64,000 nucleotides of DNA, from NCBI GenBank assembly GCA_013433145.1, contig CM024188.1, positions 8,980,345 to 9,044,344 of the forward strand, given 5' to 3'. The translations under genes were made by a program, and so were the position numbers. This DNA comes from Ascaris suum. Its lineage: Eukaryota; Nematoda; Chromadorea; Rhabditida; Ascarididae. A model generated the notes under the pieces. That model was given only the letters and a program-made list of their open reading frames with translations. It made no database searches and was not told where the DNA came from. This document shows, piece after piece, positions 27,101 to 42,100 of this stretch. The stretch's first letter is position 1, and every line of letters begins with the position of its first letter.

Positions 27101-30100
27101 GCTGAGCCGAACTTGTACCACGATAAACGGCATTTTTTGTGCATTATTCGTGCAATTTGAGATTTATTCCATGATCAATTGGAAGGGAATAATTAATCAT
27201 TTTTTGCTGTCAATTTTGCTCCAGCTGAGCCGAACTTGTACCACGATAAACGGCATTTTTTGTGCATTATTCGTGCAATTTGAGATTTATTCCATGATCA
27301 ATTGGAAGGGAATAATTAATCATTTTTTGCTGTCAATTTTGCTCCAGCTGAGCCGAACTTGTACCACGATAAACGGCATTTTTTGTGCATTATTCGTGCA
27401 ATTTGAGATTTATTCCATGATCAATTGGAAGGGAATAATTAATCATTTTTTGCTGTCAATTTTGCTCCAGCTGAGCCGAACTTGTACCACGATAAACGGC
27501 ATTTTTTGTGCATTATTCGTGCAATTTGAGATTTATTCCATGATCAATTGGAAGGGAATAATTAATCATTTTTTGCTGTCAATTTTGCTCCAGCTGAGCC
27601 GAACTTGTACCACGATAAACGGCATTTTTTGTGCATTATTCGTGCAATTTGAGATTTATTCCATGATCAATTGGAAGGGAATAATTAATCATTTTTTGCT
27701 GTCAATTTTGCTCCAGCTGAGCCGAACTTGTACCACGATAAACGGCATTTTTTGTGCATTATTCGTGCAATTTGAGATTTATTCCATGATCAATTGGAAG
27801 GGAATAATTAATCATTTTTTGCTGTCAATTTTGCTCCAGCTGAGCCGAACTTGTACCACGATAAACGGCATTTTTTGTGCATTATTCGTGCAATTTGAGA
27901 TTTATTCCATGATCAATTGGAAGGGAATAATTAATCATTTTTTGCTGTCAATTTTGCTCCAGCTGAGCCGAACTTGTACCACGATAAACGGCATTTTTTG
28001 TGCATTATTCGTGCAATTTGAGATTTATTCCATGATCAATTGGAAGGGAATAATTAATCATTTTTTGCTGTCAATTTTGCTCCAGCTGAGCCGAACTTGT
28101 ACCACGATAAACGGCATTTTTTGTGCATTATTCGTGCAATTTGAGATTTATTCCATGATCAATTGGAAGGGAATAATTAATCATTTTTTGCTGTCAATTT
28201 TGCTCCAGCTGAGCCGAACTTGTACCACGATAAACGGCATTTTTTGTGCATTATTCGTGCAATTTGAGATTTATTCCATGATCAATTGGAAGGGAATAAT
28301 TAATCATTTTTTGCTGTCAATTTTGCTCCAGCTGAGCCGAACTTGTACCACGATAAACGGCATTTTTTGTGCATTATTCGTGCAATTTGAGATTTATTCC
28401 ATGATCAATTGGAAGGGAATAATTAATCATTTTTTGCTGTCAATTTTGCTCCAGCTGAGCCGAACTTGTACCACGATAAACGGCATTTTTTGTGCATTAT
28501 TCGTGCAATTTGAGATTTATTCCATGATCAATTGGAAGGGAATAATTAATCATTTTTTGCTGTCAATTTTGCTCCAGCTGAGCCGAACTTGTACCACGAT
28601 AAACGGCATTTTTTGTGCATTATTCGTGCAATTTGAGATTTATTCCATGATCAATTGGAAGGGAATAATTAATCATTTTTTGCTGTCAATTTTGCTCCAG
28701 CTGAGCCGAACTTGTACCACGATAAACGGCATTTTTTGTGCATTATTCGTGCAATTTGAGATTTATTCCATGATCAATTGGAAGGGAATAATTAATCATT
28801 TTTTGCTGTCAATTTTGCTCCAGCTGAGCCGAACTTGTACCACGATAAACGGCATTTTTTGTGCATTATTCGTGCAATTTGAGATTTATTCCATGATCAA
28901 TTGGAAGGGAATAATTAATCATTTTTTGCTGTCAATTTTGCTCCAGCTGAGCCGAACTTGTACCACGATAAACGGCATTTTTTGTGCATTATTCGTGCAA
29001 TTTGAGATTTATTCCATGATCAATTGGAAGGGAATAATTAATCATTTTTTGCTGTCAATTTTGCTCCAGCTGAGCCGAACTTGTACCACGATAAACGGCA
29101 TTTTTTGTGCATTATTCGTGCAATTTGAGATTTATTCCATGATCAATTGGAAGGGAATAATTAATCATTTTTTGCTGTCAATTTTGCTCCAGCTGAGCCG
29201 AACTTGTACCACGATAAACGGCATTTTTTGTGCATTATTCGTGCAATTTGAGATTTATTCCATGATCAATTGGAAGGGAATAATTAATCATTTTTTGCTG
29301 TCAATTTTGCTCCAGCTGAGCCGAACTTGTACCACGATAAACGGCATTTTTTGTGCATTATTCGTGCAATTTGAGATTTATTCCATGATCAATTGGAAGG
29401 GAATAATTAATCATTTTTTGCTGTCAATTTTGCTCCAGCTGAGCCGAACTTGTACCACGATAAACGGCATTTTTTGTGCATTATTCGTGCAATTTGAGAT
29501 TTATTCCATGATCAATTGGAAGGGAATAATTAATCATTTTTTGCTGTCAATTTTGCTCCAGCTGAGCCGAACTTGTACCACGATAAACGGCATTTTTTGT
29601 GCATTATTCGTGCAATTTGAGATTTATTCCATGATCAATTGGAAGGGAATAATTAATCATTTTTTGCTGTCAATTTTGCTCCAGCTGAGCCGAACTTGTA
29701 CCACGATAAACGGCATTTTTTGTGCATTATTCGTGCAATTTGAGATTTATTCCATGATCAATTGGAAGGGAATAATTAATCATTTTTTGCTGTCAATTTT
29801 GCTCCAGCTGAGCCGAACTTGTACCACGATAAACGGCATTTTTTGTGCATTATTCGTGCAATTTGAGATTTATTCCATGATCAATTGGAAGGGAATAATT
29901 AATCATTTTTTGCTGTCAATTTTGCTCCAGCTGAGCCGAACTTGTACCACGATAAACGGCATTTTTTGTGCATTATTCGTGCAATTTGAGATTTATTCCA
30001 TGATCAATTGGAAGGGAATAATTAATCATTTTTTGCTGTCAATTTTGCTCCAGCTGAGCCGAACTTGTACCACGATAAACGGCATTTTTTGTGCATTATT

Positions 30101-33100
30101 CGTGCAATTTGAGATTTATTCCATGATCAATTGGAAGGGAATAATTAATCATTTTTTGCTGTCAATTTTGCTCCAGCTGAGCCGAACTTGTACCACGATA
30201 AACGGCATTTTTTGTGCATTATTCGTGCAATTTGAGATTTATTCCATGATCAATTGGAAGGGAATAATTAATCATTTTTTGCTGTCAATTTTGCTCCAGC
30301 TGAGCCGAACTTGTACCACGATAAACGGCATTTTTTGTGCATTATTCGTGCAATTTGAGATTTATTCCATGATCAATTGGAAGGGAATAATTAATCATTT
30401 TTTGCTGTCAATTTTGCTCCAGCTGAGCCGAACTTGTACCACGATAAACGGCATTTTTTGTGCATTATTCGTGCAATTTGAGATTTATTCCATGATCAAT
30501 TGGAAGGGAATAATTAATCATTTTTTGCTGTCAATTTTGCTCCAGCTGAGCCGAACTTGTACCACGATAAACGGCATTTTTTGTGCATTATTCGTGCAAT
30601 TTGAGATTTATTCCATGATCAATTGGAAGGGAATAATTAATCATTTTTTGCTGTCAATTTTGCTCCAGCTGAGCCGAACTTGTACCACGATAAACGGCAT
30701 TTTTTGTGCATTATTCGTGCAATTTGAGATTTATTCCATGATCAATTGGAAGGGAATAATTAATCATTTTTTGCTGTCAATTTTGCTCCAGCTGAGCCGA
30801 ACTTGTACCACGATAAACGGCATTTTTTGTGCATTATTCGTGCAATTTGAGATTTATTCCATGATCAATTGGAAGGGAATAATTAATCATTTTTTGCTGT
30901 CAATTTTGCTCCAGCTGAGCCGAACTTGTACCACGATAAACGGCATTTTTTGTGCATTATTCGTGCAATTTGAGATTTATTCCATGATCAATTGGAAGGG
31001 AATAATTAATCATTTTTTGCTGTCAATTTTGCTCCAGCTGAGCCGAACTTGTACCACGATAAACGGCATTTTTTGTGCATTATTCGTGCAATTTGAGATT
31101 TATTCCATGATCAATTGGAAGGGAATAATTAATCATTTTTTGCTGTCAATTTTGCTCCAGCTGAGCCGAACTTGTACCACGATAAACGGCATTTTTTGTG
31201 CATTATTCGTGCAATTTGAGATTTATTCCATGATCAATTGGAAGGGAATAATTAATCATTTTTTGCTGTCAATTTTGCTCCAGCTGAGCCGAACTTGTAC
31301 CACGATAAACGGCATTTTTTGTGCATTATTCGTGCAATTTGAGATTTATTCCATGATCAATTGGAAGGGAATAATTAATCATTTTTTGCTGTCAATTTTG
31401 CTCCAGCTGAGCCGAACTTGTACCACGATAAACGGCATTTTTTGTGCATTATTCGTGCAATTTGAGATTTATTCCATGATCAATTGGAAGGGAATAATTA
31501 ATCATTTTTTGCTGTCAATTTTGCTCCAGCTGAGCCGAACTTGTACCACGATAAACGGCATTTTTTGTGCATTATTCGTGCAATTTGAGATTTATTCCAT
31601 GATCAATTGGAAGGGAATAATTAATCATTTTTTGCTGTCAATTTTGCTCCAGCTGAGCCGAACTTGTACCACGATAAACGGCATTTTTTGTGCATTATTC
31701 GTGCAATTTGAGATTTATTCCATGATCAATTGGAAGGGAATAATTAATCATTTTTTGCTGTCAATTTTGCTCCAGCTGAGCCGAACTTGTACCACGATAA
31801 ACGGCATTTTTTGTGCATTATTCGTGCAATTTGAGATTTATTCCATGATCAATTGGAAGGGAATAATTAATCATTTTTTGCTGTCAATTTTGCTCCAGCT
31901 GAGCCGAACTTGTACCACGATAAACGGCATTTTTTGTGCATTATTCGTGCAATTTGAGATTTATTCCATGATCAATTGGAAGGGAATAATTAATCATTTT
32001 TTGCTGTCAATTTTGCTCCAGCTGAGCCGAACTTGTACCACGATAAACGGCATTTTTTGTGCATTATTCGTGCAATTTGAGATTTATTCCATGATCAATT
32101 GGAAGGGAATAATTAATCATTTTTTGCTGTCAATTTTGCTCCAGCTGAGCCGAACTTGTACCACGATAAACGGCATTTTTTGTGCATTATTCGTGCAATT
32201 TGAGATTTATTCCATGATCAATTGGAAGGGAATAATTAATCATTTTTTGCTGTCAATTTTGCTCCAGCTGAGCCGAACTTGTACCACGATAAACGGCATT
32301 TTTTGTGCATTATTCGTGCAATTTGAGATTTATTCCATGATCAATTGGAAGGGAATAATTAATCATTTTTTGCTGTCAATTTTGCTCCAGCTGAGCCGAA
32401 CTTGTACCACGATAAACGGCATTTTTTGTGCATTATTCGTGCAATTTGAGATTTATTCCATGATCAATTGGAAGGGAATAATTAATCATTTTTTGCTGTC
32501 AATTTTGCTCCAGCTGAGCCGAACTTGTACCACGATAAACGGCATTTTTTGTGCATTATTCGTGCAATTTGAGATTTATTCCATGATCAATTGGAAGGGA
32601 ATAATTAATCATTTTTTGCTGTCAATTTTGCTCCAGCTGAGCCGAACTTGTACCACGATAAACGGCATTTTTTGTGCATTATTCGTGCAATTTGAGATTT
32701 ATTCCATGATCAATTGGAAGGGAATAATTAATCATTTTTTGCTGTCAATTTTGCTCCAGCTGAGCCGAACTTGTACCACGATAAACGGCATTTTTTGTGC
32801 ATTATTCGTGCAATTTGAGATTTATTCCATGATCAATTGGAAGGGAATAATTAATCATTTTTTGCTGTCAATTTTGCTCCAGCTGAGCCGAACTTGTACC
32901 ACGATAAACGGCATTTTTTGTGCATTATTCGTGCAATTTGAGATTTATTCCATGATCAATTGGAAGGGAATAATTAATCATTTTTTGCTGTCAATTTTGC
33001 TCCAGCTGAGCCGAACTTGTACCACGATAAACGGCATTTTTTGTGCATTATTCGTGCAATTTGAGATTTATTCCATGATCAATTGGAAGGGAATAATTAA

Positions 33101-36100
33101 TCATTTTTTGCTGTCAATTTTGCTCCAGCTGAGCCGAACTTGTACCACGATAAACGGCATTTTTTGTGCATTATTCGTGCAATTTGAGATTTATTCCATG
33201 ATCAATTGGAAGGGAATAATTAATCATTTTTTGCTGTCAATTTTGCTCCAGCTGAGCCGAACTTGTACCACGATAAACGGCATTTTTTGTGCATTATTCG
33301 TGCAATTTGAGATTTATTCCATGATCAATTGGAAGGGAATAATTAATCATTTTTTGCTGTCAATTTTGCTCCAGCTGAGCCGAACTTGTACCACGATAAA
33401 CGGCATTTTTTGTGCATTATTCGTGCAATTTGAGATTTATTCCATGATCAATTGGAAGGGAATAATTAATCATTTTTTGCTGTCAATTTTGCTCCAGCTG
33501 AGCCGAACTTGTACCACGATAAACGGCATTTTTTGTGCATTATTCGTGCAATTTGAGATTTATTCCATGATCAATTGGAAGGGAATAATTAATCATTTTT
33601 TGCTGTCAATTTTGCTCCAGCTGAGCCGAACTTGTACCACGATAAACGGCATTTTTTGTGCATTATTCGTGCAATTTGAGATTTATTCCATGATCAATTG
33701 GAAGGGAATAATTAATCATTTTTTGCTGTCAATTTTGCTCCAGCTGAGCCGAACTTGTACCACGATAAACGGCATTTTTTGTGCATTATTCGTGCAATTT
33801 GAGATTTATTCCATGATCAATTGGAAGGGAATAATTAATCATTTTTTGCTGTCAATTTTGCTCCAGCTGAGCCGAACTTGTACCACGATAAACGGCATTT
33901 TTTGTGCATTATTCGTGCAATTTGAGATTTATTCCATGATCAATTGGAAGGGAATAATTAATCATTTTTTGCTGTCAATTTTGCTCCAGCTGAGCCGAAC
34001 TTGTACCACGATAAACGGCATTTTTTGTGCATTATTCGTGCAATTTGAGATTTATTCCATGATCAATTGGAAGGGAATAATTAATCATTTTTTGCTGTCA
34101 ATTTTGCTCCAGCTGAGCCGAACTTGTACCACGATAAACGGCATTTTTTGTGCATTATTCGTGCAATTTGAGATTTATTCCATGATCAATTGGAAGGGAA
34201 TAATTAATCATTTTTTGCTGTCAATTTTGCTCCAGCTGAGCCGAACTTGTACCACGATAAACGGCATTTTTTGTGCATTATTCGTGCAATTTGAGATTTA
34301 TTCCATGATCAATTGGAAGGGAATAATTAATCATTTTTTGCTGTCAATTTTGCTCCAGCTGAGCCGAACTTGTACCACGATAAACGGCATTTTTTGTGCA
34401 TTATTCGTGCAATTTGAGATTTATTCCATGATCAATTGGAAGGGAATAATTAATCATTTTTTGCTGTCAATTTTGCTCCAGCTGAGCCGAACTTGTACCA
34501 CGATAAACGGCATTTTTTGTGCATTATTCGTGCAATTTGAGATTTATTCCATGATCAATTGGAAGGGAATAATTAATCATTTTTTGCTGTCAATTTTGCT
34601 CCAGCTGAGCCGAACTTGTACCACGATAAACGGCATTTTTTGTGCATTATTCGTGCAATTTGAGATTTATTCCATGATCAATTGGAAGGGAATAATTAAT
34701 CATTTTTTGCTGTCAATTTTGCTCCAGCTGAGCCGAACTTGTACCACGATAAACGGCATTTTTTGTGCATTATTCGTGCAATTTGAGATTTATTCCATGA
34801 TCAATTGGAAGGGAATAATTAATCATTTTTTGCTGTCAATTTTGCTCCAGCTGAGCCGAACTTGTACCACGATAAACGGCATTTTTTGTGCATTATTCGT
34901 GCAATTTGAGATTTATTCCATGATCAATTGGAAGGGAATAATTAATCATTTTTTGCTGTCAATTTTGCTCCAGCTGAGCCGAACTTGTACCACGATAAAC
35001 GGCATTTTTTGTGCATTATTCGTGCAATTTGAGATTTATTCCATGATCAATTGGAAGGGAATAATTAATCATTTTTTGCTGTCAATTTTGCTCCAGCTGA
35101 GCCGAACTTGTACCACGATAAACGGCATTTTTTGTGCATTATTCGTGCAATTTGAGATTTATTCCATGATCAATTGGAAGGGAATAATTAATCATTTTTT
35201 GCTGTCAATTTTGCTCCAGCTGAGCCGAACTTGTACCACGATAAACGGCATTTTTTGTGCATTATTCGTGCAATTTGAGATTTATTCCATGATCAATTGG
35301 AAGGGAATAATTAATCATTTTTTGCTGTCAATTTTGCTCCAGCTGAGCCGAACTTGTACCACGATAAACGGCATTTTTTGTGCATTATTCGTGCAATTTG
35401 AGATTTATTCCATGATCAATTGGAAGGGAATAATTAATCATTTTTTGCTGTCAATTTTGCTCCAGCTGAGCCGAACTTGTACCACGATAAACGGCATTTT
35501 TTGTGCATTATTCGTGCAATTTGAGATTTATTCCATGATCAATTGGAAGGGAATAATTAATCATTTTTTGCTGTCAATTTTGCTCCAGCTGAGCCGAACT
35601 TGTACCACGATAAACGGCATTTTTTGTGCATTATTCGTGCAATTTGAGATTTATTCCATGATCAATTGGAAGGGAATAATTAATCATTTTTTGCTGTCAA
35701 TTTTGCTCCAGCTGAGCCGAACTTGTACCACGATAAACGGCATTTTTTGTGCATTATTCGTGCAATTTGAGATTTATTCCATGATCAATTGGAAGGGAAT
35801 AATTAATCATTTTTTGCTGTCAATTTTGCTCCAGCTGAGCCGAACTTGTACCACGATAAACGGCATTTTTTGTGCATTATTCGTGCAATTTGAGATTTAT
35901 TCCATGATCAATTGGAAGGGAATAATTAATCATTTTTTGCTGTCAATTTTGCTCCAGCTGAGCCGAACTTGTACCACGATAAACGGCATTTTTTGTGCAT
36001 TATTCGTGCAATTTGAGATTTATTCCATGATCAATTGGAAGGGAATAATTAATCATTTTTTGCTGTCAATTTTGCTCCAGCTGAGCCGAACTTGTACCAC

Positions 36101-39100
36101 GATAAACGGCATTTTTTGTGCATTATTCGTGCAATTTGAGATTTATTCCATGATCAATTGGAAGGGAATAATTAATCATTTTTTGCTGTCAATTTTGCTC
36201 CAGCTGAGCCGAACTTGTACCACGATAAACGGCATTTTTTGTGCATTATTCGTGCAATTTGAGATTTATTCCATGATCAATTGGAAGGGAATAATTAATC
36301 ATTTTTTGCTGTCAATTTTGCTCCAGCTGAGCCGAACTTGTACCACGATAAACGGCATTTTTTGTGCATTATTCGTGCAATTTGAGATTTATTCCATGAT
36401 CAATTGGAAGGGAATAATTAATCATTTTTTGCTGTCAATTTTGCTCCAGCTGAGCCGAACTTGTACCACGATAAACGGCATTTTTTGTGCATTATTCGTG
36501 CAATTTGAGATTTATTCCATGATCAATTGGAAGGGAATAATTAATCATTTTTTGCTGTCAATTTTGCTCCAGCTGAGCCGAACTTGTACCACGATAAACG
36601 GCATTTTTTGTGCATTATTCGTGCAATTTGAGATTTATTCCATGATCAATTGGAAGGGAATAATTAATCATTTTTTGCTGTCAATTTTGCTCCAGCTGAG
36701 CCGAACTTGTACCACGATAAACGGCATTTTTTGTGCATTATTCGTGCAATTTGAGATTTATTCCATGATCAATTGGAAGGGAATAATTAATCATTTTTTG
36801 CTGTCAATTTTGCTCCAGCTGAGCCGAACTTGTACCACGATAAACGGCATTTTTTGTGCATTATTCGTGCAATTTGAGATTTATTCCATGATCAATTGGA
36901 AGGGAATAATTAATCATTTTTTGCTGTCAATTTTGCTCCAGCTGAGCCGAACTTGTACCACGATAAACGGCATTTTTTGTGCATTATTCGTGCAATTTGA
37001 GATTTATTCCATGATCAATTGGAAGGGAATAATTAATCATTTTTTGCTGTCAATTTTGCTCCAGCTGAGCCGAACTTGTACCACGATAAACGGCATTTTT
37101 TGTGCATTATTCGTGCAATTTGAGATTTATTCCATGATCAATTGGAAGGGAATAATTAATCATTTTTTGCTGTCAATTTTGCTCCAGCTGAGCCGAACTT
37201 GTACCACGATAAACGGCATTTTTTGTGCATTATTCGTGCAATTTGAGATTTATTCCATGATCAATTGGAAGGGAATAATTAATCATTTTTTGCTGTCAAT
37301 TTTGCTCCAGCTGAGCCGAACTTGTACCACGATAAACGGCATTTTTTGTGCATTATTCGTGCAATTTGAGATTTATTCCATGATCAATTGGAAGGGAATA
37401 ATTAATCATTTTTTGCTGTCAATTTTGCTCCAGCTGAGCCGAACTTGTACCACGATAAACGGCATTTTTTGTGCATTATTCGTGCAATTTGAGATTTATT
37501 CCATGATCAATTGGAAGGGAATAATTAATCATTTTTTGCTGTCAATTTTGCTCCAGCTGAGCCGAACTTGTACCACGATAAACGGCATTTTTTGTGCATT
37601 ATTCGTGCAATTTGAGATTTATTCCATGATCAATTGGAAGGGAATAATTAATCATTTTTTGCTGTCAATTTTGCTCCAGCTGAGCCGAACTTGTACCACG
37701 ATAAACGGCATTTTTTGTGCATTATTCGTGCAATTTGAGATTTATTCCATGATCAATTGGAAGGGAATAATTAATCATTTTTTGCTGTCAATTTTGCTCC
37801 AGCTGAGCCGAACTTGTACCACGATAAACGGCATTTTTTGTGCATTATTCGTGCAATTTGAGATTTATTCCATGATCAATTGGAAGGGAATAATTAATCA
37901 TTTTTTGCTGTCAATTTTGCTCCAGCTGAGCCGAACTTGTACCACGATAAACGGCATTTTTTGTGCATTATTCGTGCAATTTGAGATTTATTCCATGATC
38001 AATTGGAAGGGAATAATTAATCATTTTTTGCTGTCAATTTTGCTCCAGCTGAGCCGAACTTGTACCACGATAAACGGCATTTTTTGTGCATTATTCGTGC
38101 AATTTGAGATTTATTCCATGATCAATTGGAAGGGAATAATTAATCATTTTTTGCTGTCAATTTTGCTCCAGCTGAGCCGAACTTGTACCACGATAAACGG
38201 CATTTTTTGTGCATTATTCGTGCAATTTGAGATTTATTCCATGATCAATTGGAAGGGAATAATTAATCATTTTTTGCTGTCAATTTTGCTCCAGCTGAGC
38301 CGAACTTGTACCACGATAAACGGCATTTTTTGTGCATTATTCGTGCAATTTGAGATTTATTCCATGATCAATTGGAAGGGAATAATTAATCATTTTTTGC
38401 TGTCAATTTTGCTCCAGCTGAGCCGAACTTGTACCACGATAAACGGCATTTTTTGTGCATTATTCGTGCAATTTGAGATTTATTCCATGATCAATTGGAA
38501 GGGAATAATTAATCATTTTTTGCTGTCAATTTTGCTCCAGCTGAGCCGAACTTGTACCACGATAAACGGCATTTTTTGTGCATTATTCGTGCAATTTGAG
38601 ATTTATTCCATGATCAATTGGAAGGGAATAATTAATCATTTTTTGCTGTCAATTTTGCTCCAGCTGAGCCGAACTTGTACCACGATAAACGGCATTTTTT
38701 GTGCATTATTCGTGCAATTTGAGATTTATTCCATGATCAATTGGAAGGGAATAATTAATCATTTTTTGCTGTCAATTTTGCTCCAGCTGAGCCGAACTTG
38801 TACCACGATAAACGGCATTTTTTGTGCATTATTCGTGCAATTTGAGATTTATTCCATGATCAATTGGAAGGGAATAATTAATCATTTTTTGCTGTCAATT
38901 TTGCTCCAGCTGAGCCGAACTTGTACCACGATAAACGGCATTTTTTGTGCATTATTCGTGCAATTTGAGATTTATTCCATGATCAATTGGAAGGGAATAA
39001 TTAATCATTTTTTGCTGTCAATTTTGCTCCAGCTGAGCCGAACTTGTACCACGATAAACGGCATTTTTTGTGCATTATTCGTGCAATTTGAGATTTATTC

Positions 39101-42100
39101 CATGATCAATTGGAAGGGAATAATTAATCATTTTTTGCTGTCAATTTTGCTCCAGCTGAGCCGAACTTGTACCACGATAAACGGCATTTTTTGTGCATTA
39201 TTCGTGCAATTTGAGATTTATTCCATGATCAATTGGAAGGGAATAATTAATCATTTTTTGCTGTCAATTTTGCTCCAGCTGAGCCGAACTTGTACCACGA
39301 TAAACGGCATTTTTTGTGCATTATTCGTGCAATTTGAGATTTATTCCATGATCAATTGGAAGGGAATAATTAATCATTTTTTGCTGTCAATTTTGCTCCA
39401 GCTGAGCCGAACTTGTACCACGATAAACGGCATTTTTTGTGCATTATTCGTGCAATTTGAGATTTATTCCATGATCAATTGGAAGGGAATAATTAATCAT
39501 TTTTTGCTGTCAATTTTGCTCCAGCTGAGCCGAACTTGTACCACGATAAACGGCATTTTTTGTGCATTATTCGTGCAATTTGAGATTTATTCCATGATCA
39601 ATTGGAAGGGAATAATTAATCATTTTTTGCTGTCAATTTTGCTCCAGCTGAGCCGAACTTGTACCACGATAAACGGCATTTTTTGTGCATTATTCGTGCA
39701 ATTTGAGATTTATTCCATGATCAATTGGAAGGGAATAATTAATCATTTTTTGCTGTCAATTTTGCTCCAGCTGAGCCGAACTTGTACCACGATAAACGGC
39801 ATTTTTTGTGCATTATTCGTGCAATTTGAGATTTATTCCATGATCAATTGGAAGGGAATAATTAATCATTTTTTGCTGTCAATTTTGCTCCAGCTGAGCC
39901 GAACTTGTACCACGATAAACGGCATTTTTTGTGCATTATTCGTGCAATTTGAGATTTATTCCATGATCAATTGGAAGGGAATAATTAATCATTTTTTGCT
40001 GTCAATTTTGCTCCAGCTGAGCCGAACTTGTACCACGATAAACGGCATTTTTTGTGCATTATTCGTGCAATTTGAGATTTATTCCATGATCAATTGGAAG
40101 GGAATAATTAATCATTTTTTGCTGTCAATTTTGCTCCAGCTGAGCCGAACTTGTACCACGATAAACGGCATTTTTTGTGCATTATTCGTGCAATTTGAGA
40201 TTTATTCCATGATCAATTGGAAGGGAATAATTAATCATTTTTTGCTGTCAATTTTGCTCCAGCTGAGCCGAACTTGTACCACGATAAACGGCATTTTTTG
40301 TGCATTATTCGTGCAATTTGAGATTTATTCCATGATCAATTGGAAGGGAATAATTAATCATTTTTTGCTGTCAATTTTGCTCCAGCTGAGCCGAACTTGT
40401 ACCACGATAAACGGCATTTTTTGTGCATTATTCGTGCAATTTGAGATTTATTCCATGATCAATTGGAAGGGAATAATTAATCATTTTTTGCTGTCAATTT
40501 TGCTCCAGCTGAGCCGAACTTGTACCACGATAAACGGCATTTTTTGTGCATTATTCGTGCAATTTGAGATTTATTCCATGATCAATTGGAAGGGAATAAT
40601 TAATCATTTTTTGCTGTCAATTTTGCTCCAGCTGAGCCGAACTTGTACCACGATAAACGGCATTTTTTGTGCATTATTCGTGCAATTTGAGATTTATTCC
40701 ATGATCAATTGGAAGGGAATAATTAATCATTTTTTGCTGTCAATTTTGCTCCAGCTGAGCCGAACTTGTACCACGATAAACGGCATTTTTTGTGCATTAT
40801 TCGTGCAATTTGAGATTTATTCCATGATCAATTGGAAGGGAATAATTAATCATTTTTTGCTGTCAATTTTGCTCCAGCTGAGCCGAACTTGTACCACGAT
40901 AAACGGCATTTTTTGTGCATTATTCGTGCAATTTGAGATTTATTCCATGATCAATTGGAAGGGAATAATTAATCATTTTTTGCTGTCAATTTTGCTCCAG
41001 CTGAGCCGAACTTGTACCACGATAAACGGCATTTTTTGTGCATTATTCGTGCAATTTGAGATTTATTCCATGATCAATTGGAAGGGAATAATTAATCATT
41101 TTTTGCTGTCAATTTTGCTCCAGCTGAGCCGAACTTGTACCACGATAAACGGCATTTTTTGTGCATTATTCGTGCAATTTGAGATTTATTCCATGATCAA
41201 TTGGAAGGGAATAATTAATCATTTTTTGCTGTCAATTTTGCTCCAGCTGAGCCGAACTTGTACCACGATAAACGGCATTTTTTGTGCATTATTCGTGCAA
41301 TTTGAGATTTATTCCATGATCAATTGGAAGGGAATAATTAATCATTTTTTGCTGTCAATTTTGCTCCAGCTGAGCCGAACTTGTACCACGATAAACGGCA
41401 TTTTTTGTGCATTATTCGTGCAATTTGAGATTTATTCCATGATCAATTGGAAGGGAATAATTAATCATTTTTTGCTGTCAATTTTGCTCCAGCTGAGCCG
41501 AACTTGTACCACGATAAACGGCATTTTTTGTGCATTATTCGTGCAATTTGAGATTTATTCCATGATCAATTGGAAGGGAATAATTAATCATTTTTTGCTG
41601 TCAATTTTGCTCCAGCTGAGCCGAACTTGTACCACGATAAACGGCATTTTTTGTGCATTATTCGTGCAATTTGAGATTTATTCCATGATCAATTGGAAGG
41701 GAATAATTAATCATTTTTTGCTGTCAATTTTGCTCCAGCTGAGCCGAACTTGTACCACGATAAACGGCATTTTTTGTGCATTATTCGTGCAATTTGAGAT
41801 TTATTCCATGATCAATTGGAAGGGAATAATTAATCATTTTTTGCTGTCAATTTTGCTCCAGCTGAGCCGAACTTGTACCACGATAAACGGCATTTTTTGT
41901 GCATTATTCGTGCAATTTGAGATTTATTCCATGATCAATTGGAAGGGAATAATTAATCATTTTTTGCTGTCAATTTTGCTCCAGCTGAGCCGAACTTGTA
42001 CCACGATAAACGGCATTTTTTGTGCATTATTCGTGCAATTTGAGATTTATTCCATGATCAATTGGAAGGGAATAATTAATCATTTTTTGCTGTCAATTTT